Shown here: piece by piece, positions 52,362 to 59,846 of the stretch
Position numbering within the stretch: the first letter of the stretch is position 1
Layout of the letters: each line of letters begins with the position of its first letter
DNA from: Hufsiella ginkgonis
GTDB lineage: Bacteria > Bacteroidota > Bacteroidia > Sphingobacteriales > Sphingobacteriaceae
Direction: 5' to 3'
NCBI RefSeq assembly: GCF_009834915.1
Contig: NZ_WVHS01000002.1
Coordinates: 1,178,001 to 1,242,000 of the forward strand
DNA length: 64,000 nt
The notes under the pieces: model-generated
What the model saw: the letters and a program-made list of their open reading frames with translations, nothing else
The model's database searches: none
What the model was told of the DNA's origin: nothing
Made by a program: the position numbers and the translations under genes

Positions 52362-52908
52362 CGGCTTTGTTTATCTGAGCGAAATCATGGTTCGCTGAAA
52401 ATCAAACTAGGGGTATCTCAACGGATTTTTCCATTTTTTACACCACCATTTAGTTTAGATAGACCAATTTTACTTTCCACTATCTGAACATACATACCCT
52501 TGTTCTTTTCAGGAAATTCAAAAGCGAAACAGGTACGTAATTTTTATCTAAATTATTTCGCCTGAATATCAACCGATTGTGAAATAATTATGCATTATGT
52601 GTGAAATATTCTTGCACTTAAGCATAATAATTGCAATATTTATACCATTACATTTCTTAAATAATCTAATTCTCGTAAGAGATAAATAACTAAAACGAAG
52701 CCGGCTTTAGTTAGGTCTCATTTCTGCGAACAGTTCTATTTATTGATATGAAACCGGTCAACATCCATTTCAGCAGCAGCGCGTTCCCTCGCGCCGGTAC
52801 GCCTTCCCGCATTTCTTTGCAGGATTGGACGCTGCTTATTTCGCCGCCTGAGTAGCCTGGTTTTCATCACAATTTTTCTTTCTTATCTATTTCTAAAAAC
52901 GCACGGCA
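52362..52908. other. Long AT-rich divergent regulatory region
   Basis: This 547-bp spacer separates the RteC-like gene from the TlpA-SusCD operon. From 52400 to 52745 it is markedly AT-rich, unlike the rest of the window. From 52748 it switches to coding-like composition with a 35-codon ORF, then returns to AT-rich sequence before the TlpA start. I found no perfect TAnnTTTG with a TTTG partner, no tRNA and no clear terminator. Confidence 0.6.
52748..52855 (+). CDS. Possible 35-residue leader peptide or small protein
   Basis: ATG to TAG encodes MKPVNIHFSSSAFPRAGTPS and then RISLQDWTLLISPPE. The codon choice is GC-rich and coding-like within an otherwise AT-rich spacer, and it lies 53 bp before the TlpA gene on the same strand. 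There is no Cys, so it is not a lanthipeptide precursor. It could be an attenuator-type leader, a small protein or chance. Confidence 0.3.
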   Translation: MKPVNIHFSSSAFPRAGTPSRISLQDWTLLISPPE

Positions 52909-54276
52909 ATGAATCTAAAAACTTGCTTTACAGCGCCATTGCGCGCTGTGAGATCATTATACAATTGTCTAAAAAGACCATCACTAAGATATTTCCTGGT
53001 ATCAGCCGTTTTCCTGTTAGGTTCCATACGCTTAACCGCACAACAGGAATTAACCGGCATCAGGGTAGGCGGGAAAGTTCCGGACATTGCACTCACGGGG
53101 CTCCGGAACTATTCTTCGCCTGACATTAAGCTTTCCGAGTTCCGGGGAAAGCTGCTGATCATCGATTTCTGGGCGTCCTGGTGCTCGCCTTGTTTATCGA
53201 TGATCCCGAAGATAGACAGTTTACAAAAGGAGTTCACGGGGAAGGTGCAGTTCCTGGCCGTAACTTATGAAAAGGAAAGCGTGGCTAAGCCTTTCGCAGA
53301 GCGGATGAGAAAGCGGGTGCCGTCGCCGGTGCCGGAGCTCTATGAAGATAAAGCGCTGCACAACCTTTTCCCGCACCGGGAGCTGCCGCACTACGTGTGG
53401 ATAGATGGGGCAGGAACGGTGCTGGCGATCACGGGGTTTACAGATGTGAATAAGAATAACATTGAGAAGATGTTGACGGGGGCACCGGGGCTGAGGACTA
53501 AAAGAGATTACTACACTAAATATGACCGATCGAAGCCGTTATTCATAGAAAATAACGGGGGCGGTGGCTCCACCGTGATCGGACGCTCCCTGTTGGCCGG
53601 ATTTATACCGGGACTAAACTCGGGCAGCAGTGCTCCTGATAAACTTCATGATACGCTTCCTTTTTTAAAGATCACCTGCAGGAATACTACTATCCCAAAA
53701 CTATTTGAGCTTGCCTATGGTGAAGGGAAAATCATGCATGCGAGAGTGATGCTAAATGTAAAGGACTCCGCGCGGGTTAAATTTCCCGAATCTGCGGATG
53801 CCGCTGTCAAAGAAAAATGGGTGGCTGAAAACGCTTATTGCTACGAACTTTGGGGACCTAAAAACACGGCTGGTTACGGCTTTGAACTTATGCGGCAAGA
53901 CCTTAACCGGTATTTTCCTGATTACTCAGCAAAAATGGAAAAGAGAAGCGTCACTTGCCTCGCCCTGGTGAGAACGTCAAAAGAGGACAAATTAACCACC
54001 AAAGGCGAGGAGCCCGCCGTAACGGCAGACAGATTTGGTTGTACGCTCACCAATACCTTTCTCAGTCACCTGATAACAAGACTTGACTTTTACTACCTGC
54101 AAAACTTACCGTATCCCATCGTAAATGATACCGGTTTTACCGGCCGGGTCGATCTTAAAATAAATGGAAATCTCGGGAACCTGGAAGCGGTCAACCGCGA
54201 GCTCGCCAAATATGATGTAACCTTCACTAAAAAAGAACTGGAAATAGATGTATTAGTTATCTCCGACAAGAATTAG
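52909..54276 (+). CDS. TlpA-like thioredoxin fused to a DUF3738-like domain
   Basis: 455 residues. Signal/anchor helix (YFLVSAVFLLGSIRLTAQ, about 28-45). TlpA/thioredoxin domain about 50-190 with Cys92 and Cys95 (FWASWCSPC). The C-terminal part, about 240-455, matches the TIGR03435/DUF3738 pattern: LKITCRNTTIPKLFELAYGEG, DLNRYFPDYSAKMEKRSVTCLALVR, LPYPIVNDTGFTGRVDLKING and ending KKELEIDVLVISD. Thioredoxin-like redox role in the periplasm; DUF3738 has no known function. It is followed after 21 bp by susC, with which it is probably co-transcribed. Confidence 0.8.
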   Translation: MNLKTCFTAPLRAVRSLYNCLKRPSLRYFLVSAVFLLGSIRLTAQQELTGIRVGGKVPDIALTGLRNYSSPDIKLSEFRGKLLIIDFWASWCSPCLSMIPKIDSLQKEFTGKVQFLAVTYEKESVAKPFAERMRKRVPSPVPELYEDKALHNLFPHRELPHYVWIDGAGTVLAITGFTDVNKNNIEKMLTGAPGLRTKRDYYTKYDRSKPLFIENNGGGGSTVIGRSLLAGFIPGLNSGSSAPDKLHDTLPFLKITCRNTTIPKLFELAYGEGKIMHARVMLNVKDSARVKFPESADAAVKEKWVAENAYCYELWGPKNTAGYGFELMRQDLNRYFPDYSAKMEKRSVTCLALVRTSKEDKLTTKGEEPAVTADRFGCTLTNTFLSHLITRLDFYYLQNLPYPIVNDTGFTGRVDLKINGNLGNLEAVNRELAKYDVTFTKKELEIDVLVISDKN

Positions 54277-54297
54277 TCACCCCTAAATTTTCTTAGC

Positions 54298-57200
54298 ATG
54301 AAACGATCTTTATCACTAATTATAGTGTGTGTGGCCGGCCTTTTGCCTGTACTGGCACAGCAGCAGCTTAAGGGCAGGGTAACCACCACCGAATCCATTC
54401 CCCTGGCCGGAGCTTCCGTTAGGCTTACAGGCAGCCCCGTCGCCACGACCAGCGACTCCACAGGAACGTTTACTCTCCCGGTTTCAGGCACAACGGCAAC
54501 GTTATCGGTCTCCTACATTGGCTACTCCGTTAAAACGACGACAGTAACGTTACCGGTTACACGTTTGCTTATCATTGCGCTGGAGCCCGCGGCTAACCAG
54601 CTCAAGGAAGTTGTGGTATCTACCGGCTACCAGCAAATCTCCGCAGAACGTGCGGCGGGCTCGTTTGTGCAGGTAGACAATGCGTTGCTGAACCGCAGCA
54701 TAAGCACGAATATTCTCGACAGGCTGCAGGATGTGGTGCCGGGACTGGTGTTTAATCGCTACCGCGGAGCGAAGAGCGACATCAGCATCAGGGGGTCGAG
54801 TACCATATTTTCCAATGCGGAGCCGCTGATCGTGGTCGACAATTTCCCTTACGAAGGGGATATGGATAATATCAACCCTTCAGATGTGGAAAGTATTACG
54901 GTATTGAAAGACGCGGCCGCGGCATCCATCTGGGGCTCGCGGGCGGGAAACGGCGTGATTGTGATCACCACCAAAAAAGGCGGCTATAACAAGGCCGCAA
55001 AGATCAGCTTCAACTCCAATTTTACGACGACGGACAAGCGGGATCAATTCTACGTAAGCCGGATGTCGAGCGCAGATTTCGTAGACATTGAAAAGCTCCT
55101 TTTCAGCAGGGGATATTACACAGCGATGGAAACCGCCGTGGCTAAAACAGCGCTCTCTCCGGTGGTCGAGCTGCTGATCGCCAGGCGCGACGGCAAGCTG
55201 TCCGCAACTGAAGCCGACCGCCAGATAGACCTCTTAAAGGAACATGACGTACGCAGCGATCTCGATAAATACTTCTTTCGCAACACTTTCAGGCAGCAGC
55301 ATGCACTGAACATTTCGGGAGGAAGTGAATTCCAGCGGTACTATATATCCGGCGGCTACGATAAGAATAAGGAAACCAATATCGGCAACGAATACTCGCG
55401 CGTTACCCTGAATGCGACGAACACTTATTCGCTGATGAACAAGAAACTGGATGTTACCGCAGGGCTCTATTACACCAGCGGTCTTACCACTACCAATGGC
55501 TCACCGATCATTACCACCCTGACAGCCATGAACTATCCTTACAGCCGCCTGGCAGACGAAAACGGTAATCCGCTCACGGTTACCCGCAGTTACCGGGCTT
55601 CCCTGAACGCTGCCGCAGCTGCACAGGGTTTGCTGAACTGGGAATACAAGCCATTAGCGGAACTTTACGCCAACGACAACAACAGCAAGACCACGGACTA
55701 CCGGGCGAATATTTCGCTAAAATACCGGCTTCCTGCCGGGCTTTCCGCCGAGGGAATTTATCAATACTGGAAAGGCGGGGTCGAAGAGCGCAACCTGCGG
55801 GGAACAGCGCTATGGACCACCCGCGACCTGATCAACAAGGTAACCATCGTAAATGCCGACGGTACGTTAACACGCCCTGTCCCGGTAGGCGCCATACTCG
55901 AAATGGGTAACGTTTCTTCGTATACCCACACGGCCCGCGGGCAATTAAACTATTCGTTCTCTCATCATGACCACGAAGTGACGGCGCTCGCCGGCGGAGA
56001 GGTGAAGAACAATGAAGGCAGCTCGCGTTACAACACGACCTATGGCTATGACGACGTGCACGCATTGGGAAGCGTGGTCGACTATGTAACTTCGTTTAAA
56101 TCGTACACCAATTCAGCGTCGACGCTTAAAATCCCTTTTGATGACGTGTTTAAGGAAACTACGGACCGGTTCATCTCCTGGTTCGGAAATGCGGGGTACA
56201 CGTTCAGGAAAAAGTACACGGTAACGGGCAGCGCACGGTTCGACCAGAGCAACATTTTCGGGGTGAACACCAACCAGAAAGGTGTCCCGCTATGGTCTGC
56301 AGGCGCGATCTGGAACATTTCCGACGAAGGATTTTACAAATCCGGGCTGGTCCCTTCCCTGAGATTAAGGCTCACCTACGGTTATAGCGGGAACGTAAAC
56401 AAATCGCTTACCGCCTATACCACCGTGAACTACAACAACGGCGCCTCATCGCTTACGCGGTTACCTTTTGCCACCCTCAACAGCGCCCCTAACCCTGAAC
56501 TAAGATGGGAGCGCGTGAAGATCATGAATGCAGCGGTTGATTTCACACTTAAAAACAGTCTCCTGTCCGGATCCCTGGAGATTTACCGGAAACTTGGGTA
56601 CGACCTGATCGGCGATGCACCCTTCCCTCCTTCTACAGGCATCAGCAACTTTCGCGGCAACGTAGCAAACACCAGCGGGAACGGCGCAGATCTTAACCTG
56701 ACCTCCAAAATCCCCGCGGGAAGTTTTAATTGGCAGGGCAACTTTTTTATGAGCTACATCAAAGAGCGGATCACCAAATACCTGGTAGCGTCTTCCGGTT
56801 CACTGTATGTAACCAACGGCGACGGCGGCAGCGGCACCATCGCACCGTTTGAAGGTAAACCGCTTTATGCAGTATACAGTTACCAATGGGGCGGTCTCGA
56901 TCCGGCAAACGGTGATCCGCGTGGTTACCTGGACGGCGTGCTGAGCAAAGACTACGTGAAGATCATCTCGTCTTCCACCCCGGCAAATATTATTTATCAC
57001 GGGCCGGTAAATCCCGTGGTATACGGCGCATTCCGCAACACGGTAAATTATAAAAGCATTTCGCTCTCGGCAAACTTGAGTTACCGGTTAGGGTATTATT
57101 TCAAGCGGCCAACCGTGAGTTACACGGTACTGTATGGCGCCGGCGTGAGCAGGTCAGACTATGCATTGAGGTGGCAGAAACCCGGTGACGAGGCATTTAC

Positions 57201-57492
57201 AACTATCCCCTCTATGCCAGCGGCCGCCAACAGCAACCGGGATTCCTTTTTCGCACATTCGTCGGTAAACGTGGAAAAGGGAGATCATGTCCGCTTACAG
57301 GACGTGCGGCTAAGCTATAATCTTCCTAAACTGAAGCTGAGAAAATTAGCGCTTTCCGGGGGCCAGTTCTTTGCCTATGCGAGTAACCTTGGCGTGTTAT
57401 GGAAAGCGACAAAAAGCAACTACGACCCGGATTACATTAATGTCGCCCCGCTGCCGCGAAGTATTGCCGGGGGATTCAGGGCAGATTTCTAA
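54298..57492 (+). CDS. SusC/RagA-like TonB-linked outer membrane protein
   Basis: 1064 residues with a signal peptide (SLIIVCVAGLLPVLAQ). Carboxypeptidase-regulatory-like domain about 20-100 (GRVTTTESIPLAGASVRLTG), then the plug (LKEVVVSTGYQQISAERAAGSF, NILDRLQDVVPGLVF, SDISIRGSSTIFSNAEPLIVVDNFPYEG, NPSDVESITVLKDAAAASIWGSRAGNGVIVITTKKG) and a large beta-barrel. With SusD it forms a lid-gated importer energised by TonB. The substrate (glycan, peptide or other) is not indicated by neighbouring enzymes; no glycoside hydrolase is nearby. Confidence 0.92.
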   Translation: MKRSLSLIIVCVAGLLPVLAQQQLKGRVTTTESIPLAGASVRLTGSPVATTSDSTGTFTLPVSGTTATLSVSYIGYSVKTTTVTLPVTRLLIIALEPAANQLKEVVVSTGYQQISAERAAGSFVQVDNALLNRSISTNILDRLQDVVPGLVFNRYRGAKSDISIRGSSTIFSNAEPLIVVDNFPYEGDMDNINPSDVESITVLKDAAAASIWGSRAGNGVIVITTKKGGYNKAAKISFNSNFTTTDKRDQFYVSRMSSADFVDIEKLLFSRGYYTAMETAVAKTALSPVVELLIARRDGKLSATEADRQIDLLKEHDVRSDLDKYFFRNTFRQQHALNISGGSEFQRYYISGGYDKNKETNIGNEYSRVTLNATNTYSLMNKKLDVTAGLYYTSGLTTTNGSPIITTLTAMNYPYSRLADENGNPLTVTRSYRASLNAAAAAQGLLNWEYKPLAELYANDNNSKTTDYRANISLKYRLPAGLSAEGIYQYWKGGVEERNLRGTALWTTRDLINKVTIVNADGTLTRPVPVGAILEMGNVSSYTHTARGQLNYSFSHHDHEVTALAGGEVKNNEGSSRYNTTYGYDDVHALGSVVDYVTSFKSYTNSASTLKIPFDDVFKETTDRFISWFGNAGYTFRKKYTVTGSARFDQSNIFGVNTNQKGVPLWSAGAIWNISDEGFYKSGLVPSLRLRLTYGYSGNVNKSLTAYTTVNYNNGASSLTRLPFATLNSAPNPELRWERVKIMNAAVDFTLKNSLLSGSLEIYRKLGYDLIGDAPFPPSTGISNFRGNVANTSGNGADLNLTSKIPAGSFNWQGNFFMSYIKERITKYLVASSGSLYVTNGDGGSGTIAPFEGKPLYAVYSYQWGGLDPANGDPRGYLDGVLSKDYVKIISSSTPANIIYHGPVNPVVYGAFRNTVNYKSISLSANLSYRLGYYFKRPTVSYTVLYGAGVSRSDYALRWQKPGDEAFTTIPSMPAAANSNRDSFFAHSSVNVEKGDHVRLQDVRLSYNLPKLKLRKLALSGGQFFAYASNLGVLWKATKSNYDPDYINVAPLPRSIAGGFRADF

Positions 57493-57511
57493 CCAATCAT
57501 TTAACAGACAC

Positions 57512-58888
57512 ATGAAAAAGATCATACAACTAATCGGCCTGGGAGCAGCGGTATTGTTCGTGTCCGCCTGCGGGAAGGACTTTCTCGACAAACGAGCAGA
57601 CAAAGCATTGCTCGTACCTCAAAACATCTCCGATTTCCAGGCGATGCTGGACAACTACCCGCTGATGAACACAACACCCATCCAGGGCGAAATTGCCTCG
57701 GACGACAATTACACTACCGAAGCCGGTTACCTCGGTTTAACCAGCCAGACCGAAAAAAGCGCTTATACCTGGTCTAAAGAGCCTGTTCCAGGGTTTATCG
57801 GGGATTGGACCAACATGTACATCCATGTAAAGTATGCCAACATCGTGTTAGAAGGGTTGGAAAAAATTGAACAAACACCGCAAAATCAACTGGAATACAA
57901 CCTCGCTAAAGGCACCGCGCTGTTCTTCCGGGCGCAATCATTTTATGAGATGGCGCAGATCTTTGCAGAACCTTATGTAGAAGCTAAAGCGGATAAAACC
58001 CCGGGAATTCCCCTTGTAATGGTGTCTGACGTAAACGTGAGGGAAGGAAGAGGAACGCTCCGGCAAACTTATGACCGGGTAATTGCCGACCTTACAGATG
58101 CCGCCGGCGTACTCCCGGTCACCGTTCCCGTTAAGAGCCGGCCATGCAAAGGCGCTGCACTCGCGTTGCTGGCCAGGACGTATCTAACGATGGGCAACTA
58201 CGAAAAAGCGTTGAGTTTTGCCACGTCATGCCTCGCGCTTCAATCTAAATTAATCGATTATAGCACACTGAACGCTGCCTCGACAAGACCGTTTCCTGCG
58301 GTATTGCCCTATGCAAATGACGAGGTATTGTACTACTCGTGCTTTCTCAGCTATAGTTTCACCGCAAATACTACTACGATGGTGGATTCTACGCTGTACC
58401 GGTCGTACAATTCAAACGATCTGCGAAAAGTAATTTTCTTTAATGATCGCGGAAAGGGGGTGATCACTTTCAAGGGCGCTTATTCCGGGAGCGGGTTCTC
58501 TAATCATTTTACCGGTATGACCACGGACGAAGTTTACCTGGTCCGTTCGGAATGTTATGCACGTAAAGGCGACGCAGTGAACGCGCTGGCCGACCTGAAC
58601 ACCTTGCTGGTTACGCGCTTCAAGAAAGGCACCTATGTTCCGTACACCGCCAGTACCGCTGAAGCTGCGTTGAACATTATTTTAACTGAACGGAGAAAAC
58701 AACTCTTATTCAGGGGATTGAGATGGACCGACCTGCGAAGGTTGAACCTGGAACTGTCCCGCGCGATCACACTTAAGCGAATACTTGGAACGCAAACGTA
58801 CATGCTGCCGCCAAATGATCCGCGGTATGTGTTTCTCATTCCCCAAGACGAGCTGGCCGGAAATAGCATCGCGCAAAACCCGAGGTAA
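57512..58888 (+). CDS. SusD/RagB-like lipoprotein
   Basis: 458 residues from the ATG at 57512, which starts the lipoprotein signal (KKIIQLIGLGAAVLFVSAC); upstream in-frame codons belong to the end of susC. SusD features: FLDKRADKALLVPQNISDFQAML near the N terminus, TPR-like helices (FFRAQSFYEMAQIFAEPY, ALALLARTYLTMGNYEKAL), and the C-terminal LTERRKQLLFRGLRWTDLRRLN signature. The lipidated protein covers the SusC pore outside the cell. Confidence 0.92.
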   Translation: MKKIIQLIGLGAAVLFVSACGKDFLDKRADKALLVPQNISDFQAMLDNYPLMNTTPIQGEIASDDNYTTEAGYLGLTSQTEKSAYTWSKEPVPGFIGDWTNMYIHVKYANIVLEGLEKIEQTPQNQLEYNLAKGTALFFRAQSFYEMAQIFAEPYVEAKADKTPGIPLVMVSDVNVREGRGTLRQTYDRVIADLTDAAGVLPVTVPVKSRPCKGAALALLARTYLTMGNYEKALSFATSCLALQSKLIDYSTLNAASTRPFPAVLPYANDEVLYYSCFLSYSFTANTTTMVDSTLYRSYNSNDLRKVIFFNDRGKGVITFKGAYSGSGFSNHFTGMTTDEVYLVRSECYARKGDAVNALADLNTLLVTRFKKGTYVPYTASTAEAALNIILTERRKQLLFRGLRWTDLRRLNLELSRAITLKRILGTQTYMLPPNDPRYVFLIPQDELAGNSIAQNPR

Positions 58889-58892
58889 AATT

Positions 58893-58921
58893 GCCGCTCC
58901 TGCATGACTAACAGGAGCGGC
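58893..58921. terminator. Stem-loop between convergent susD and DUF6520-like genes
   Basis: GCCGCTCCTG (58893-58902) pairs perfectly with CAGGAGCGGC (58912-58921) over a 9-nt loop. On the minus strand it is followed by AATTTTACC, which is T-rich, so it can serve at least the minus gene and probably both. Confidence 0.75.
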
Positions 58922-58928
58922 GATCGGG

Positions 58929-59216
58929 TTACTGGATCTCCACGATGGTATACACCCCATGCTCAGTGTTTGCCTGGGATGACGGGTCCTGGTTAGGATC
59001 GGTAGTGAACTCAGCGGTACATTCTTTTGCCGGGTTCAGGTCGCACCGGTAGGTGTAACCTTCTTCGATCTCGGAAACCTGCTCCCATTGTTCAGCTGAC
59101 TGATTGTAACCGTACAGTTCACCGGTCTTTTCCGCCTTAAAGCTTTGCGTGGTCAATGCCAATCCCAAACCCAGTGCAAGGGCCATGATGCCCGAAGGAA
59201 ATTTTAAAGTTTTCAT
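58929..59216 (-). CDS. Small secreted DUF6520-like protein
   Basis: 95 residues: MKTLKFPSGIMALALGLGLAL begins a signal peptide, likely cut near QSFKAE; the mature part is acidic and Gln/Glu-rich with two Cys (58 and 66, RCDLNPAKEC) and ends HGVYTIVEIQ. Small DUF6520 proteins occur in Bacteroidetes beside MauE-like membrane proteins, as here. The two Cys could form a disulfide. Function unknown; a secreted peptide precursor or ligand is possible. Confidence 0.65.
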   Translation of the reverse strand: MKTLKFPSGIMALALGLGLALTTQSFKAEKTGELYGYNQSAEQWEQVSEIEEGYTYRCDLNPAKECTAEFTTDPNQDPSSQANTEHGVYTIVEIQ

Positions 59217-59289
59217 ACTGTTAAAAAATTAAAAGAATTAAAAAATGACGCTTACTCTTTTCGCAGGTTTTCAGCTTTCCCCTGTTGGA

Positions 59290-59763
59290 TCAGGAATGTG
59301 GATAAGCGGGCTTCCCGCTCTTGCTCCCGGATATTTTGAACAGGCAGATGGCAGTGAATGCCAGTACCAGGAAAAACAGGTTAAATACGAGGTGCACCCG
59401 CCAGCTCATGGCGCTGAGAATGCCGCCGCAGGAACAGGGAACCCGGTCGAATACCCGGCACATCACCAGGATAATGTAGCCGGTAAAAACGGCCATCAGC
59501 ACCGACGAGAGGTAAAGGCCCTGTTTGCGGGTACGGGCAGCCGACAGGAGCCCGGCAGCAACCAGCTCGGTAACGGGCACCAGCCATACCAGTATCCCGG
59601 AGAGCCAGAATGGGAACAGCTGGTTAAGCATCTGCTGGCGGGCCTGGGAATAATCGGCCAGCTTGGAGAGCGCAGCATAAGTCCACAACAAAATGAGCAG
59701 GAAACAAGCGGCGTTTACCACGATCTCGGGAAAAACGGCACGACGGGCAGGATAATCAGGCAT
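59290..59763 (-). CDS. MauE/DoxX-like membrane redox protein
   Basis: 157 residues with four transmembrane helices (about 14-32, 52-75, 85-103 and 122-143). The loop RVPCSCGGILSAMSW places Cys110 and Cys112 in a PCSCGG motif typical of MauE/VKOR-like quinone-linked thiol proteins in Bacteroidetes. Probably passes electrons between membrane quinone and periplasmic thiols, such as the TlpA protein of this locus. It precedes the DUF6520-like gene on the same strand with a 73-bp gap and is divergent from lanB. Confidence 0.75.
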   Translation of the reverse strand: MPDYPARRAVFPEIVVNAACFLLILLWTYAALSKLADYSQARQQMLNQLFPFWLSGILVWLVPVTELVAAGLLSAARTRKQGLYLSSVLMAVFTGYIILVMCRVFDRVPCSCGGILSAMSWRVHLVFNLFFLVLAFTAICLFKISGSKSGKPAYPHS

Positions 59764-59782
59764 ACGTCAGGGTTTGATACCA

Positions 59783-59811
59783 CAAAGTAACTCTCCCCAA
59801 CAATGAGCAAA
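59783..59811 (-). promoter_or_regulatory. Putative promoter of the mauE-like gene
   Basis: On the minus strand TTTG (59811-59808) is 17 bp from TTACTTTG (59790-59783), one base from the -7 consensus, and 19 bp before the ATG. It lies in the short divergent region shared with lanB. Confidence 0.35.
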
Positions 59812-59846
59812 CAGTGGTAAAAAGGTATAACCCGCAGCAAGCAACC

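Noticed and set aside
57371-57511. Longer SusD start
   Set aside because: These codons overlap susC in another frame and precede a perfect lipoprotein signal that begins at 57512.
59245-59790. Plus-strand frame of 181 codons, possible precursor beside lanB
   Set aside because: Antisense to the MauE-like gene, whose four helices and PCSCGG motif are clear; the plus translation is Gln/Gly-rich without leader or core features.
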